From the NCBI GenBank assembly GCA_013399115.1, contig VXAA01007187.1, forward strand, positions 64,474 through 128,473: a stretch of DNA of 64,000 bases, written 5' to 3'. This DNA comes from Anseranas semipalmata. Lineage: Eukaryota > Chordata > Aves > Anseriformes > Anseranatidae. A model generated the notes under the pieces. The model was not told where the DNA came from. It was given only the letters and a program-made list of their open reading frames with translations, and did not search any database. A program made the translations under genes and the position numbers. Of the stretch, positions 1-9,620 are shown piece by piece (positions within the stretch are counted from its first letter, which is position 1; each line of letters begins with the position of its first letter).

Positions 1-3000
1 AGTGTGTGCTCCTGCAGAACACTGATCCTCCAGCCTAGGAACGGTTAACCATATGGATATGGGTTTCTGCACATCTCTTCCTCCTTTTCTCCCCCCTGCC
101 TGCTTCTGAATCAAATGCCTCCTGCCTCCTCCAGTGTTGCTTCATGGCTCTTTGACTCCTCTGCTCCTCCTGTGGCCTGCCTCTCGGTGTCTTTCTCTTC
201 CCCCCTTTCTCTTCCCCTGGAGCAGCTCCAGGCCAGGGTGACCTCTCCCTCAGGGTCTTTTGTCTAGTTGTCTCTGTCAGTGTGGAGTGACAGGGAGCAG
301 GATCACCACCCTAGCATCTCCCTAATCAAGCAGCACTCACACAGCTCACACGCCTGCCTGCAGGCTTCTCTCTTTAATGTGACATTGATCATCGTGACAA
401 AAAATGGTCGCAGATATCTCTTCCTAAAATTCAGGAATGTGACAGCTAGAGACAGAATCACTATTCTATGGCCTGAAGACTACATGGATTATTCAGGTTA
501 GGATAAATCAGGATGGATATTTGCCCTACTTCCATATTCTAGCTATTAATAACCAAAAGCACGCCAGATTGTGGCTTGTTCTGTGTGACTGCACAAGGGA
601 GCAACGCTGCCTCCCCCACACTTCCCTGTACACATGCACAGATTAACATTTTTGGCTAATGTCTGAAAGCCATTTGCAAACCCAGCCTTTGAGCTCAGAG
701 TCAAGCCTCGAGCACATGGAGGCCCTTCTTCACCAGGCAAGAAAGGGAAGCCAAGACAGGCTGTAAAAAGATACAGAAGACCTATCTTTGGTCTACTGAC
801 CCAGAAAACCTACAGAATGCAAGCTGCTCCTCTCCCTCTGCTTTCTTCAAGCCACAGTACAGCTTAGTCAGTCAGGGCTCACCCCCTTTGCTGAGCACAC
901 TGCCCCAAAATGAACCTCCTTCTGGGAAGACCTACTAGAGAAGATGGTGAACACCCACCCAGAGAAGCCCAGCCACGGCATTCCCGGAAAGCCTCCTATC
1001 CATTGCACCTATGCAGGATTTCAGTATGAAGAAGCAGCACTTCCTCTTTGGTACTGAAACAGAGAGAGAGCTCATACAGTTACAGAAATAAATCAAGTTG
1101 CACCTTCTCTGGCTTTAAAATAGCAAGTGAATTGTCCTCCATATCGAGTCAGCACTCATCTTTTAGAAGGATGTGAGATAGAAATTGTACAGAGTTTCAT
1201 TGCAGAATACTAACTTTTATAAACCATTATTAAAATTTTGGAAGATTAAACCCTCAGAAGCCTGAATCTCTTCCACTTTTTAAAAGAGTCTCTCAAATGC
1301 CATCTTTTGCTTTCAGTTGTAAAGGGAAAAATACAGATATTTTTCAGTCCACTGAGATGAAAGAACTACCCTGACAGCTGAGACAGCTTCCCTGAATAGG
1401 ATCCCTCTGCTCTTGGGAGTTGGAAAGCTATTCTCTGCCATCCCTTTTGGGTCACTTATGCAATCTGCTCTAGCAACTGGTGCCAGTTCAGCTCAGCTAC
1501 AGACCAGACTCTCTGGACTGTTTAAATGCCATTCCCTGAATCTGCCTAGGAATACAGCCTTAATACTTCTGTCAACCACCACATTCATGGCCTATTACTG
1601 TGAAGCGTTACTGCTAGTTCCACCAGTTACCATTTTAATTCTAAAAAGATAGTTCTCATATGGCAACTGCACCACATAGCAGTTATGCAGGTAGTTGAAC
1701 TCTCTTTTGTCTGTGTTTCTAGACAGTACTCCATATTTTATTTATCAGATAAAAAGCCAAGCAAAGCAACAAGAAAAGGAGTAGGTTGAGTGCCAACTGT
1801 AGTTCATGAGCCTCGACAAGGCTCCAGCCACTGTTGACTCTGATCTTACTTAGTTGACACAAGGCCTCAGTAAATGCAGTTCATAATCCCCGCATCTTTT
1901 GTCCTCTGCTGAGTGTAGTGCTAGTATTTCTAAGCAGCTTCAAACAGGCTCTTCCTGCTCAGCTCATTTAATAACTAGATTTGCTAGATCTCTACCCATT
2001 ATTTGGCAAAGGGCATAACAGTATTTGCCAGGTCCTATCTTGAGTCACTCTTCCAGAGGTTCTTTCAGTTGGGGAAATAAAAGGTGTCCTTCACTTTGTT
2101 TCAGAAAGAAAGCATATTTTTTTCTGCTTCCTTTGATTCTAATTGTAATATTATCCTAGTCAGAGATATCTTCAAACAAATACTGGTTGGAGGTCTCCTG
2201 AGGACCTAAACTGGGTGTATGTTAACAAAATAACAGAAAGCTCACCCTAACATCCTCCACTGGATTGTCCAGCTAAAGTAACTGTATTTTGCTTCTGAAG
2301 GCTCAAGTTGGAACTCCTTCACAGCAGTTCAGGAATCTGGATGTGCTGATAATTATTCAAAGTCACATTCTGAATAACATGGGTACCTCCATTTCCATGA
2401 GTGCTAGAGCCTTGGCACTGAAAACATCAGGAAGAAAAATCTTCAGGTTTGTTACATGAAAAGGTTAGACAGGAGATGACTTGGGGAAAGGAGAAAAGAA
2501 GTGCAGTACTTGCACATTGCAAACATCATTTTAAATGGACTTTCCAGGGGGTAGGAGAATGAAAAAATGAATATTTCCTTCTTTTTGCATCCCTGCTAAC
2601 AGGGTAATCCACATTCTTGGTTGCTGACCTTTCTAAATTCAGGGACTGAAGTGGATCATTACGGATGGCAGACAGAACAGCCCCTCAGAGGAAGTACAGA
2701 GAGAAAAAGGCAAAGGCAGCCCTAGACTAGATGGTTTTGAATGAAGCTAATCTATGAGCTGAGACAGAAACTGAGAGGGAGATTTCTCTCCATATTGCCT
2801 GTCCCTATCAGTCAAAATCTGAACCAGGAAATCCTTTCCAACAGTGACTCTCAACATCTCACTAAAATAGACTGTGGCTTAACAGCTATGGTAGAGCCTG
2901 ACACTCCTAATGGGTTATGTTTCAGATCAAGGCTACAGGAATTAAGAATGACTGCTGGGCTGAAAGCTGGAACTGAAAAAGGGAGATAAAAATTCTGGAG

Positions 3001-3453
3001 AGAGAATAATGGGATCATGTCCACCTAGAAGTGAGACTCAAACTCAGAAAAAGCTCACTCTTGAGCTACAGTGAGCCTCTGTTCACAGTAGAGGCTTATT
3101 GCTGTATTGGATCCCACCTTATAGTTAGCAAATGAAGCATCAAATGATGAACATCTGATTTCGTTTGCAAACATATATATACACAAGATGATGCCTCATC
3201 AATGCAAAATACAAAAGCTTAACAAATTATGTAATTATACATTTCCTGCAGATTTTCTGCAGTTTTCCATATAGTGTCTGAATATTGCTCTCCATGTTAT
3301 CAACAGCTTTTCATTATTTAAATATTTAATCCCCTGATTACCATATTTCTGCATTAAACAGCTATGAAATTTGGTGCTGCCATATAAAAGGTATAGGTGT
3401 AAAATTGACATTCTATGCCTTTTGCTCAAATATAATTCTGGCTTTGTAAATAA

Positions 3454-3486
3454 CAAATATATAGAAAATGTGTTTCTATATATTTG
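3454..3486. repeat. Perfect 14-bp inverted repeat (hairpin)
   Basis: The arm CAAATATATAGAAA (3454-3467) is followed by the 5-base spacer ATGTG and its exact reverse complement (3473-3486). The stem is almost entirely A/T, so it is a weak structure and could arise by chance or by slippage in the surrounding ATATTT-rich DNA. Nothing nearby suggests a terminator or an RNA gene. Confidence 0.8.
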
Positions 3487-4238
3487 TATATATTTTACTG
3501 TATATTTGTATTATTCCCTGTAATATACAACATGTGATAATATTTAGGGAGGCATGCTTGAGCTCTTAAGGAGTCATTTTTTCCTTTCTGACATTACCAT
3601 TATTATTTTCCTCTACCCATAGTTCAGAGAAGCACTAGTCCAATAAAAATCTTACTTCCTAGGAAAATCTCTTGCAGAACACTGTCAGCAAGAGCTGGTA
3701 CCAGACAAACAGGTGGAAGTCAACTTCCCAAACAAATCTAAACTCACCCTCATGCTTCTCTACTTGATAAGCCAGCAGCTCAGAGCTTGAGCAATGTGTA
3801 CAGGAGATGCAACTGTACTAATGTATTTCCTGGAAGCCTAGAGGGACATGAGCAGCAAATTTGCAGCAGCATCCTGTAGACTTACCAAGTATATAAACAT
3901 ATTTATTAGAGTAATATTAAAACAACAGACAGCTTCTTTCACATGTCTGTGCAGCTTGTGCACCTTGGGAGCCTCTTTCTGTCCAGTATCTCTGGGCAAT
4001 ACTCCCTGATCCAAAAAAAAAAGAAGCAACAGTCTCTCCCTCTTTCTCCAGGCCCAGGAGCAATTGAGAATCATATGGTTTTGTTTGCTTCACTGAGAAG
4101 TAGAAAAAAGACTAAAAGGAGGGTCAGACACTCATACCAATCTGCTTTTTTGTTCTTATGAAAGGGCGATGTTTACCTATCTAAAATAATTTTATTTACT
4201 TATACGGCAAAAGGTAGGAAAGACTTTGGAGGTATATC

Positions 4239-4299
4239 GGTAAATCTGTTTTTTTTTGTTGTTGTTTTGTTTTTGTTTTTTTAAACAAAGGTAAATCTG
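4239..4299. repeat. T-rich insertion flanked by 10-bp direct repeats
   Basis: GGTAAATCTG occurs at 4239-4248 and again at 4290-4299. Between the copies lie 41 bases of T runs broken by single G (TTG and TTTTG units), ending in TTAAACAAA. Read on the minus strand this is an A-rich tail flanked by what looks like a target-site duplication. CR1 elements usually make no target-site duplication and have no poly(A) tail, so if this is a retrotransposition scar another mechanism is implied. Replication slippage that copied the flank is the simpler alternative. Confidence 0.55.
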
Positions 4300-4593
4300 G
4301 TTTTACAAAGATAGCCAATAAGGGCTCTCAGAAGATAATTTTGAGCAATCAAAAGTCAGTTTAGCTCTTAGACGCAACTTGGATGTTCTTACTGATGAAA
4401 ATTGTCACCTAATTCCTAGGAGGATTTCATCAGTATAAAAAAGGACAGCAATAATCCCACTTAAAATGCCTTCTACAAAAAGACTTCTTTCACCAAGGAA
4501 TTCGTTCTCTAGGGAAGTCTCATTTCTCTAACAAGCACCAAAAATCCAAGCTCATGCTTTCTCTGATATATCTTTACAAAAGATGTAGCTGAT

Positions 4594-4609
4594 ACATGCA
4601 TGCATGCAC
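4594..4609. repeat. Short alternating ATGC repeat
   Basis: A run of ACATGCATGCATGCAC, i.e. overlapping TGCATG units. It is a minor simple repeat. GCATG is also the RBFOX splicing-factor core, which would matter only if this lies in a transcribed intron, and that cannot be told from the window. Confidence 0.6.
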
Positions 4610-6491
4610 TTATTAGTTGTACCTGTCTATATATGCTAATCCAGAAATAATTTATGTTTCCATTAGACCAACCATGAAATCAATGACCCTTAGTGAAATC
4701 CAGACTGTACAACCATTACTGGGCCACCTTTTGACCCTGTCTAGGAACTTATGTGTACTTCAGCACTTAAAAATGAGCATGTTCAGTGAACAAATTTCTT
4801 ATAAGAGCAAAAAATTGAGAAGATTCTCTATTAAGCATCAGCCATGTCTTGAAAGCTCATCAAATATTCTGACAACAACTCACCAGGCCCAAGTAAAATT
4901 TTTACTTAACTACCTCTGCTTTAAAACTGCAAAGAGTAAAAGTATTTTTCTTAAATGAATGATGCTGAATCTATTTTGGTTGCAGCATGATGCCCAGCCA
5001 GCGTGCCAAAGTATTAAGAGCATCAGCTACTGTTGTGTACTGGGATTCCCAAGAAGTTACAATTGGATTTACAAGGTGAGTTAAAAGCCTGGGATATGTT
5101 CCATATAGAAATGAAACTCGGTATCTCTGGGCAGGTAGTGTGATTTTTTTTTTTTGTCCACATCAGACATTAGGAATTCAATCATCAATCTCTAGTGACG
5201 CAATCACTAGGCAACATGAATCAGAAGTATTAATGTATTCTTGGAGACTAGAGGAATGCAAACATGAATTTTGAAGTTCAGAGATGAACTGGATACAGCA
5301 AAGAAGCTTATTAAACTACTTCTCTACGGTTATTTTCCATCCTTTCACCACCCTGAAGATGGATGCAGGACATTAGAATAACCAAACTATACATCAAACA
5401 GTAGAGATTAAAAGACTTTCACCCAGATCTTTTCCCTCCTCCTCTGCCCCAAATGAGGTTCAGCAGGCTAGAAAAAAATCAAATAATATTCATACCATCA
5501 GACAAACAACCTCAGCCTTCATGACCGCTGTGGGTTAGAAAAACAATATTAATTCAAGCATGCAGACAGGCCTTCCATAGCAGCCATCCAGCATTGGGAA
5601 GGAGAGCATACCTTGTACCATGAAGCCATCCCCTAAGTAGCTGATTAAATATGTTTGTGTATCAGCTGGCCTATCATCTTAGGAGGCAAACTGGGGAATC
5701 TGAATAGGAAGTCAGAAAAAAAGAAACTACTCTTGGACCATCATTGCCTTGCAAGCAAGAACGCTTGGACTTTGAACAGGCTAAGCGTTTTAGCCCAGCT
5801 GCACTCCTATTCAAGGGTTTAATAGTGCTTCGGAGATGCAGTTATGGGCCACCCACTTTACAAACTGTAATCACACTGTAATGCGCATTGTTCACTGTTA
5901 GTTCCAGGGCAGAAGCTGACAGATGGGAAAACATCCTGCATATTGATAAGAGAACTAGAGAACAATAACAATAGCATCAACAATAACATCTAGAATAACA
6001 ATAACATCTTTCCTTCAAAGCTGCTTTGTCTCAACTTTTTCTAGTGGGACTAAGAGTAAGAGGCATATAACTCACCAAGCTGAAAAAGTGTTAGGACTTC
6101 TATGCTAACCCTTCTACACAGACACTAAGTATGTCACTTGCTAAGGATGAAAACCTTCCTTCTGAACAAAATGAGCTTCATTTTCAAAATGAGGGTTTGG
6201 ATGTTCACCCACACAGGAGTGAAATCATCAAACCAAGGTCAGTGTTGTCATTTGAGACTACCCCAGACCACAGATCACAAACATGACTGTCTTCTCTTAA
6301 AGTTTAAGAGTGCCTGGAAGTGCTTGGTGCCCAATCTGGTATTTGGACTTTCTTCTAGAGGTAAACTTTAACCACAGATGTTAAAATGATCTAGGGTCAA
6401 ATATACAGTGAAATGAATATTCTGGAAAGAGAAAGGAAGAGGGAAGAGAAGACAAAAATATTACTAATGTACTGAAGAGAAGACGTCAAAG

Positions 6492-7015
6492 ATGTTTTGG
6501 GACCCCGTATGCCCTGAGCTGGAGGACAGTGACAGTGGGAATGATAAACTCCCAACCAACCCTGAACGTGTGCGGGATTTGCTGCTCCACCTGGAGCCAT
6601 ACAAGTCCATGGGTCCGGATGGGATTCATCCCAGGGTGCTCAGAGAGCTGGCTGACGTCATTGTGGGACCTCTCTCAGTTATTTTTCAACAGTCTTGGGA
6701 ATCTGGAGAGGTCCCAGTTGACTGGAAGCTGGCAAATGTTGTGCCAATTTTCAAGAAGGGCAAGGAAGAAGACCCTGGCAACTACAGGCCTGTCAGTCTC
6801 ACGTCAGTGCCTGGTAAAATTATGGAGAAGATTATTCTGGGAGTTACTGAAACGCACCTGGGGGACAATGCAGTCATTGGTCCCAGCCAACATGGGTTCA
6901 TGAGGGGTAGGTCCTGCTTAACAAATTTGATTTCCTTTTATGATAAGATCACCCATCTAGTCAATCAAGGGAAGTCAGCTGATGTAATCTTTTTGGATTT
7001 CAGTAAAGCTTTTGA
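6492..7015 (+). pseudogene. CR1 ORF2 fragment, reverse-transcriptase domain N-terminal part
   Basis: 174 codons stay open from an ATG at 6492 to the gap. That ATG is unlikely to be the native start: the family protein carries an endonuclease domain upstream, absent here because of 5' truncation. Visible reverse-transcriptase landmarks, in order, are GPDGI (residues 41-45), a DWK...PIFKKG block (77-90), NYRPVSL (97-103), QHGFMRGRSC (133-142) and FLDFSKAF (167-174). The last is motif A, whose first Asp is a catalytic metal ligand. The motif C Asp pair of this family would fall in the gap and cannot be seen. In an intact element the protein reverse-transcribes CR1 RNA at a nicked genomic target. 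This fragment cannot act alone. Confidence 0.93.
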
Positions 7016-7504
7016 NNNNNNNNNNNNNNNNNNNNNNNNNNNNNNNNNNNNNNNNNNNNNNNNNNNNNNNNNNNNNNNNNNNNNNNNNNNNNNNNNNNNN
7101 NNNNNNNNNNNNNNNNNNNNNNNNNNNNNNNNNNNNNNNNNNNNNNNNNNNNNNNNNNNNNNNNNNNNNNNNNNNNNNNNNNNNNNNNNNNNNNNNNNNN
7201 NNNNNNNNNNNNNNNNNNNNNNNNNNNNNNNNNNNNNNNNNNNNNNNNNNNNNNNNNNNNNNNNNNNNNNNNNNNNNNNNNNNNNNNNNNNNNNNNNNNN
7301 NNNNNNNNNNNNNNNNNNNNNNNNNNNNNNNNNNNNNNNNNNNNNNNNNNNNNNNNNNNNNNNNNNNNNNNNNNNNNNNNNNNNNNNNNNNNNNNNNNNN
7401 NNNNNNNNNNNNNNNNNNNNNNNNNNNNNNNNNNNNNNNNNNNNNNNNNNNNNNNNNNNNNNNNNNNNNNNNNNNNNNNNNNNNNNNNNNNNNNNNNNNN
7501 NNNN
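7016..7504. other. Assembly gap (489 N)
   Basis: A run of unknown bases inside the CR1 element, starting just after motif A of the reverse transcriptase. As written, the frames before and after the gap do not agree (the downstream CR1 frame is offset), so either the N count is only an estimate or the element carries an indel or deletion inside the gap. Confidence 1.
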
Positions 7505-7831
7505 AAGACGTACGAGGAGCGGCTGAGGTCACTTGGTATGTTCAGCCTGGAAAAAAGGAGGCTGAGGGGAGACCTCATTGTGGTCTACAGCTTCCTCATG
7601 AGGGGGAGTGGAGGGGCAGGCGTTGATCTGTTCTCTTTAGTGACCAGCGATAGGACCCGAGGGAATGGTGTCAAGCTGCGACAGGGGAGGGTCAGGCTGG
7701 ATATCAGGAAGAGGTTCTTCACTGAGAGGGCTGTCGCGCACTGGAACAGGTTCCCCGGGGACATAGTCATGGCACCAAACCTATTGGAGTTTAAGAAGCG
7801 CTTGGAGTGTGCTCTTAGTCATATGGTCTGA
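7505..7831 (+). pseudogene. CR1 ORF2 fragment, C-terminal region
   Basis: 108 sense codons followed by a TGA at 7829-7831. The segment reads [22 protein letters not shown], then DRTRGNG, then a block around HWNRFP, and ends in ALSHMV. This conserved tail follows the reverse-transcriptase domain in avian CR1 ORF2 proteins. There is no internal stop or obvious frameshift, unlike the copy at 29526. It is part of the same insertion as the fragment before the gap. It has no native start here, and the apparent start at 7538 is internal. Confidence 0.93.
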
Positions 7832-7903
7832 ATTTTTGGGCAGACCTATGTGGTGCCAGGAGTTGGACTCGATGATGCTTATGGGTCCCCTCCAACTTGG
7901 GAT

Positions 7904-7928
7904 ATTCTATGATTCTATGATTCTATGA
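7904..7928 (+). repeat. CR1 3'-terminal ATTCTATG repeats
   Basis: Three consecutive 8-bp ATTCTATG units close the CR1 copy. This terminal repeat is the hallmark 3' end of avian CR1 and marks the exact downstream edge of the insertion. Confidence 0.95.
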
Positions 7929-9540
7929 AAGAAAGCACACAAGGTAGCTCAGGAAATCTCCATGAGTTTAAGCTTTACAGTTGATCATCCCAGAAGGGTC
8001 TTGATCTCTTGTCTTTCTCTGGTACTCTGAGCTAAAATCTCTAACAAAAATAAATAAATAAATAAAACGGAAACCCAAATCCTCATTTCTGAGCTGTACT
8101 TCCCTGAAGTTTGGCTCAGGATTTTTAAAAGATCAGGTGGAGTTAGGAGCCAAACTTTCACGGTTTTAGGCTTTTTTAACCTGGGTCATGAAAGCAGGCC
8201 AATGCTCTTCGTGGTTGTATGACAGATTGCACCACCCTATATGCCACGAAATCATCTGGTGAGCTGTGGTGCAGTTTGTGGCATCTATCCTGCAGACATC
8301 CAAGAGGGGAACAGTGGAGGCTGCTGAACAATGGTAAGAGGTGTCCTGACAGAACTAGCAAAGGAAGCGTAGGTACCATTTGCCTTTTCTTGTGTTAGGT
8401 TCATCCCAGTTACTATCAGTCCATCAGGATTATAAGACTTTATTACATCCACCCACAAAACCAAGGAATTAAAAAAAAGGGGGAGGGGAGGGGAAAAATT
8501 ATCTCTAGTTCAAACACTGAAGATGGAGCAAGAACAAGCCTTGTACAAACATTTCAGTCAGATAAACAGGGGAATTCAATAGATGCCAAGAAATTTATAT
8601 TAGAGAGTCTCACTTAGGAGATTTTAACAGCCTGCATAGTAGGCTTCAGTGGAGTATTTCTGTATGACATGTTAACAACAAAAAATGATGAAAATTCACA
8701 TTATTCACAGTGAAAAGAAAACATTAGTTCTTTTTCCACTGTCTTTCCTTTGGCTTAATCTTGCCCTGTTATATTCTAACTTAAGCCAATTTGGGATGTT
8801 AACAGCATACAAATATGCTTTTCCCATGAGCTGCCAGGAAAGTTTTTTTTGAGCTAGAATTGCATTAAGCTGATTACTTCTTTTAATTTCTTCTTAATAA
8901 TAAAGCATTTTTAATTGTTTGAAACCTAACAGTTGATACAGCTGTTTAAAGAGTCAGGGAATGTAAATGAAGACTAAGAAATTCTTTCAGTATAAAATCA
9001 GAACTCTCTCTATGCTATGGCAACCGCAATTTTTCATAGAATTACAGATTCCTCAGGGTTGCTCTCTCCATATTGACAAGATCATTTCATAGGGAGAGTA
9101 GGTAAGGAAAAAGAGAGATCTTACTGAAGAAAGAGAATTGTTATGATGAGCAATTAACAACATATACCCCAGCATGTCACAGTGGCTCTTCTTTCATTTC
9201 ATGAAATAGACTGATTATAAAAAAGCTTCACACTTGAGTACCTCAACCCTAATGCAGTTTGCATCGGGCTGCATTTTCCCTCAGGCTGAAAAATACTGAT
9301 ATCAGCAGGAACACCAGATGTGTTGAACCTGCCATCACCACCCTGCAAAACCGCTGTCTTCGCTATTTCTCATACATTCTGGTGAACTGCCTGCTTGCAC
9401 GGATGGGGCTAACTCTGTTCCACTAAGAAGTCTGCTGTCACAGGGATTCATACGTTGCTATTTCCCCAAATATTTGCATTTTTCACATGCTGCTTTTTTG
9501 ATGTCACCTCTTCCCTTTAAGATCCATGCCAAACTTGGTA
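7929..9540. other. Non-coding unique sequence
   Basis: No gene is recognised. It contains an (AAAT)n stretch at 8046-8066 and a purine-rich AAAAAAAAGGGGGAGGGGAGGGG stretch near 8471-8493. A weak TCATAGAATTACAGA motif near 9035 recalls the minus-strand CR1 end but lacks supporting CR1 sequence beyond it. Confidence 0.65.
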
Positions 9541-9620
9541 GTGTTAGGTCATAGGTTGGACTAGGTGATCTTGGAGGTCTTTTCCAACCTAAATGATTCT
9601 GCGTGATTCTGTGATTTTGT
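9541..9620 (+). mobile_element. CR1 3'-end fragment
   Basis: The stretch reads GTTAGGTCATAGGTTGGAC, then CTAGGTGATCTTGGAGGTCT, then TTTTCCAACCTAAATGATTC, and ends with degenerate GATTCTG/GATT repeats. This is the last ~80 bases of a CR1 element. It comes from a different subfamily from the 6492 copy, because its 3' untranslated motif is the GGAGGTCTTTTCCAACC type. The terminal repeats have diverged (GATTCTGCGTGATTCTGTG), which suggests greater age. Sequence upstream may be an unrecognised continuation. Confidence 0.88.

Larger units (their letters stand above)
1..6491. other. Non-coding, mostly unique sequence; no gene recognised
   Basis: Stops are dense in all frames and I recognise no protein family. 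The first 250 bases are pyrimidine-rich (CTCC/TCTT runs) and could be mistaken for a CT-rich promoter, but no TATA box, CpG cluster or open frame follows. Short open frames exist (for example 1413-1652 and 4617-4958) but have no family resemblance, and several open only if TTG or GTG is accepted as a start. Notable structures are the hairpin at 3454-3486, the direct-repeat-flanked T-rich insertion at 4239-4299 and the alternating ATGC run at 4594-4609, each listed separately. Confidence 0.7.
6492..7928 (+). mobile_element. CR1 LINE retrotransposon, 5'-truncated, interrupted by an assembly gap
   Basis: This is the most complete mobile element in the window. It begins inside the second open reading frame, close to the start of the reverse-transcriptase domain. 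It continues through a 489-N gap (7016-7504) into the C-terminal coding part (7505-7831), a short 3' untranslated region and a 3' end made of three ATTCTATG units (7904-7928). CR1 elements move by target-primed reverse transcription and are typically 5'-truncated and usually lack target-site duplications, which fits this copy. The 3' untranslated region (GGAGTTGGACTCGATGATG and what follows) matches the copies at 37383 and 45046, so these three belong to the same or a close subfamily. Open frames on both sides of the gap suggest it is the youngest CR1 here. Confidence 0.95.

Noticed and set aside
1..240. Pyrimidine-rich start of window as a promoter
   Set aside because: No TATA box, CpG cluster or downstream exon is seen. 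It is simply CT-rich.
7000..7626. Several frames on both strands across the 489-N gap
   Set aside because: They consist almost entirely of unknown bases. Only the CR1 frame is supported.
9035..9060. TCATAGAATTACAGATTCC, CR1-tail-like word
   Set aside because: The match is too short, and following bases do not continue as CR1.
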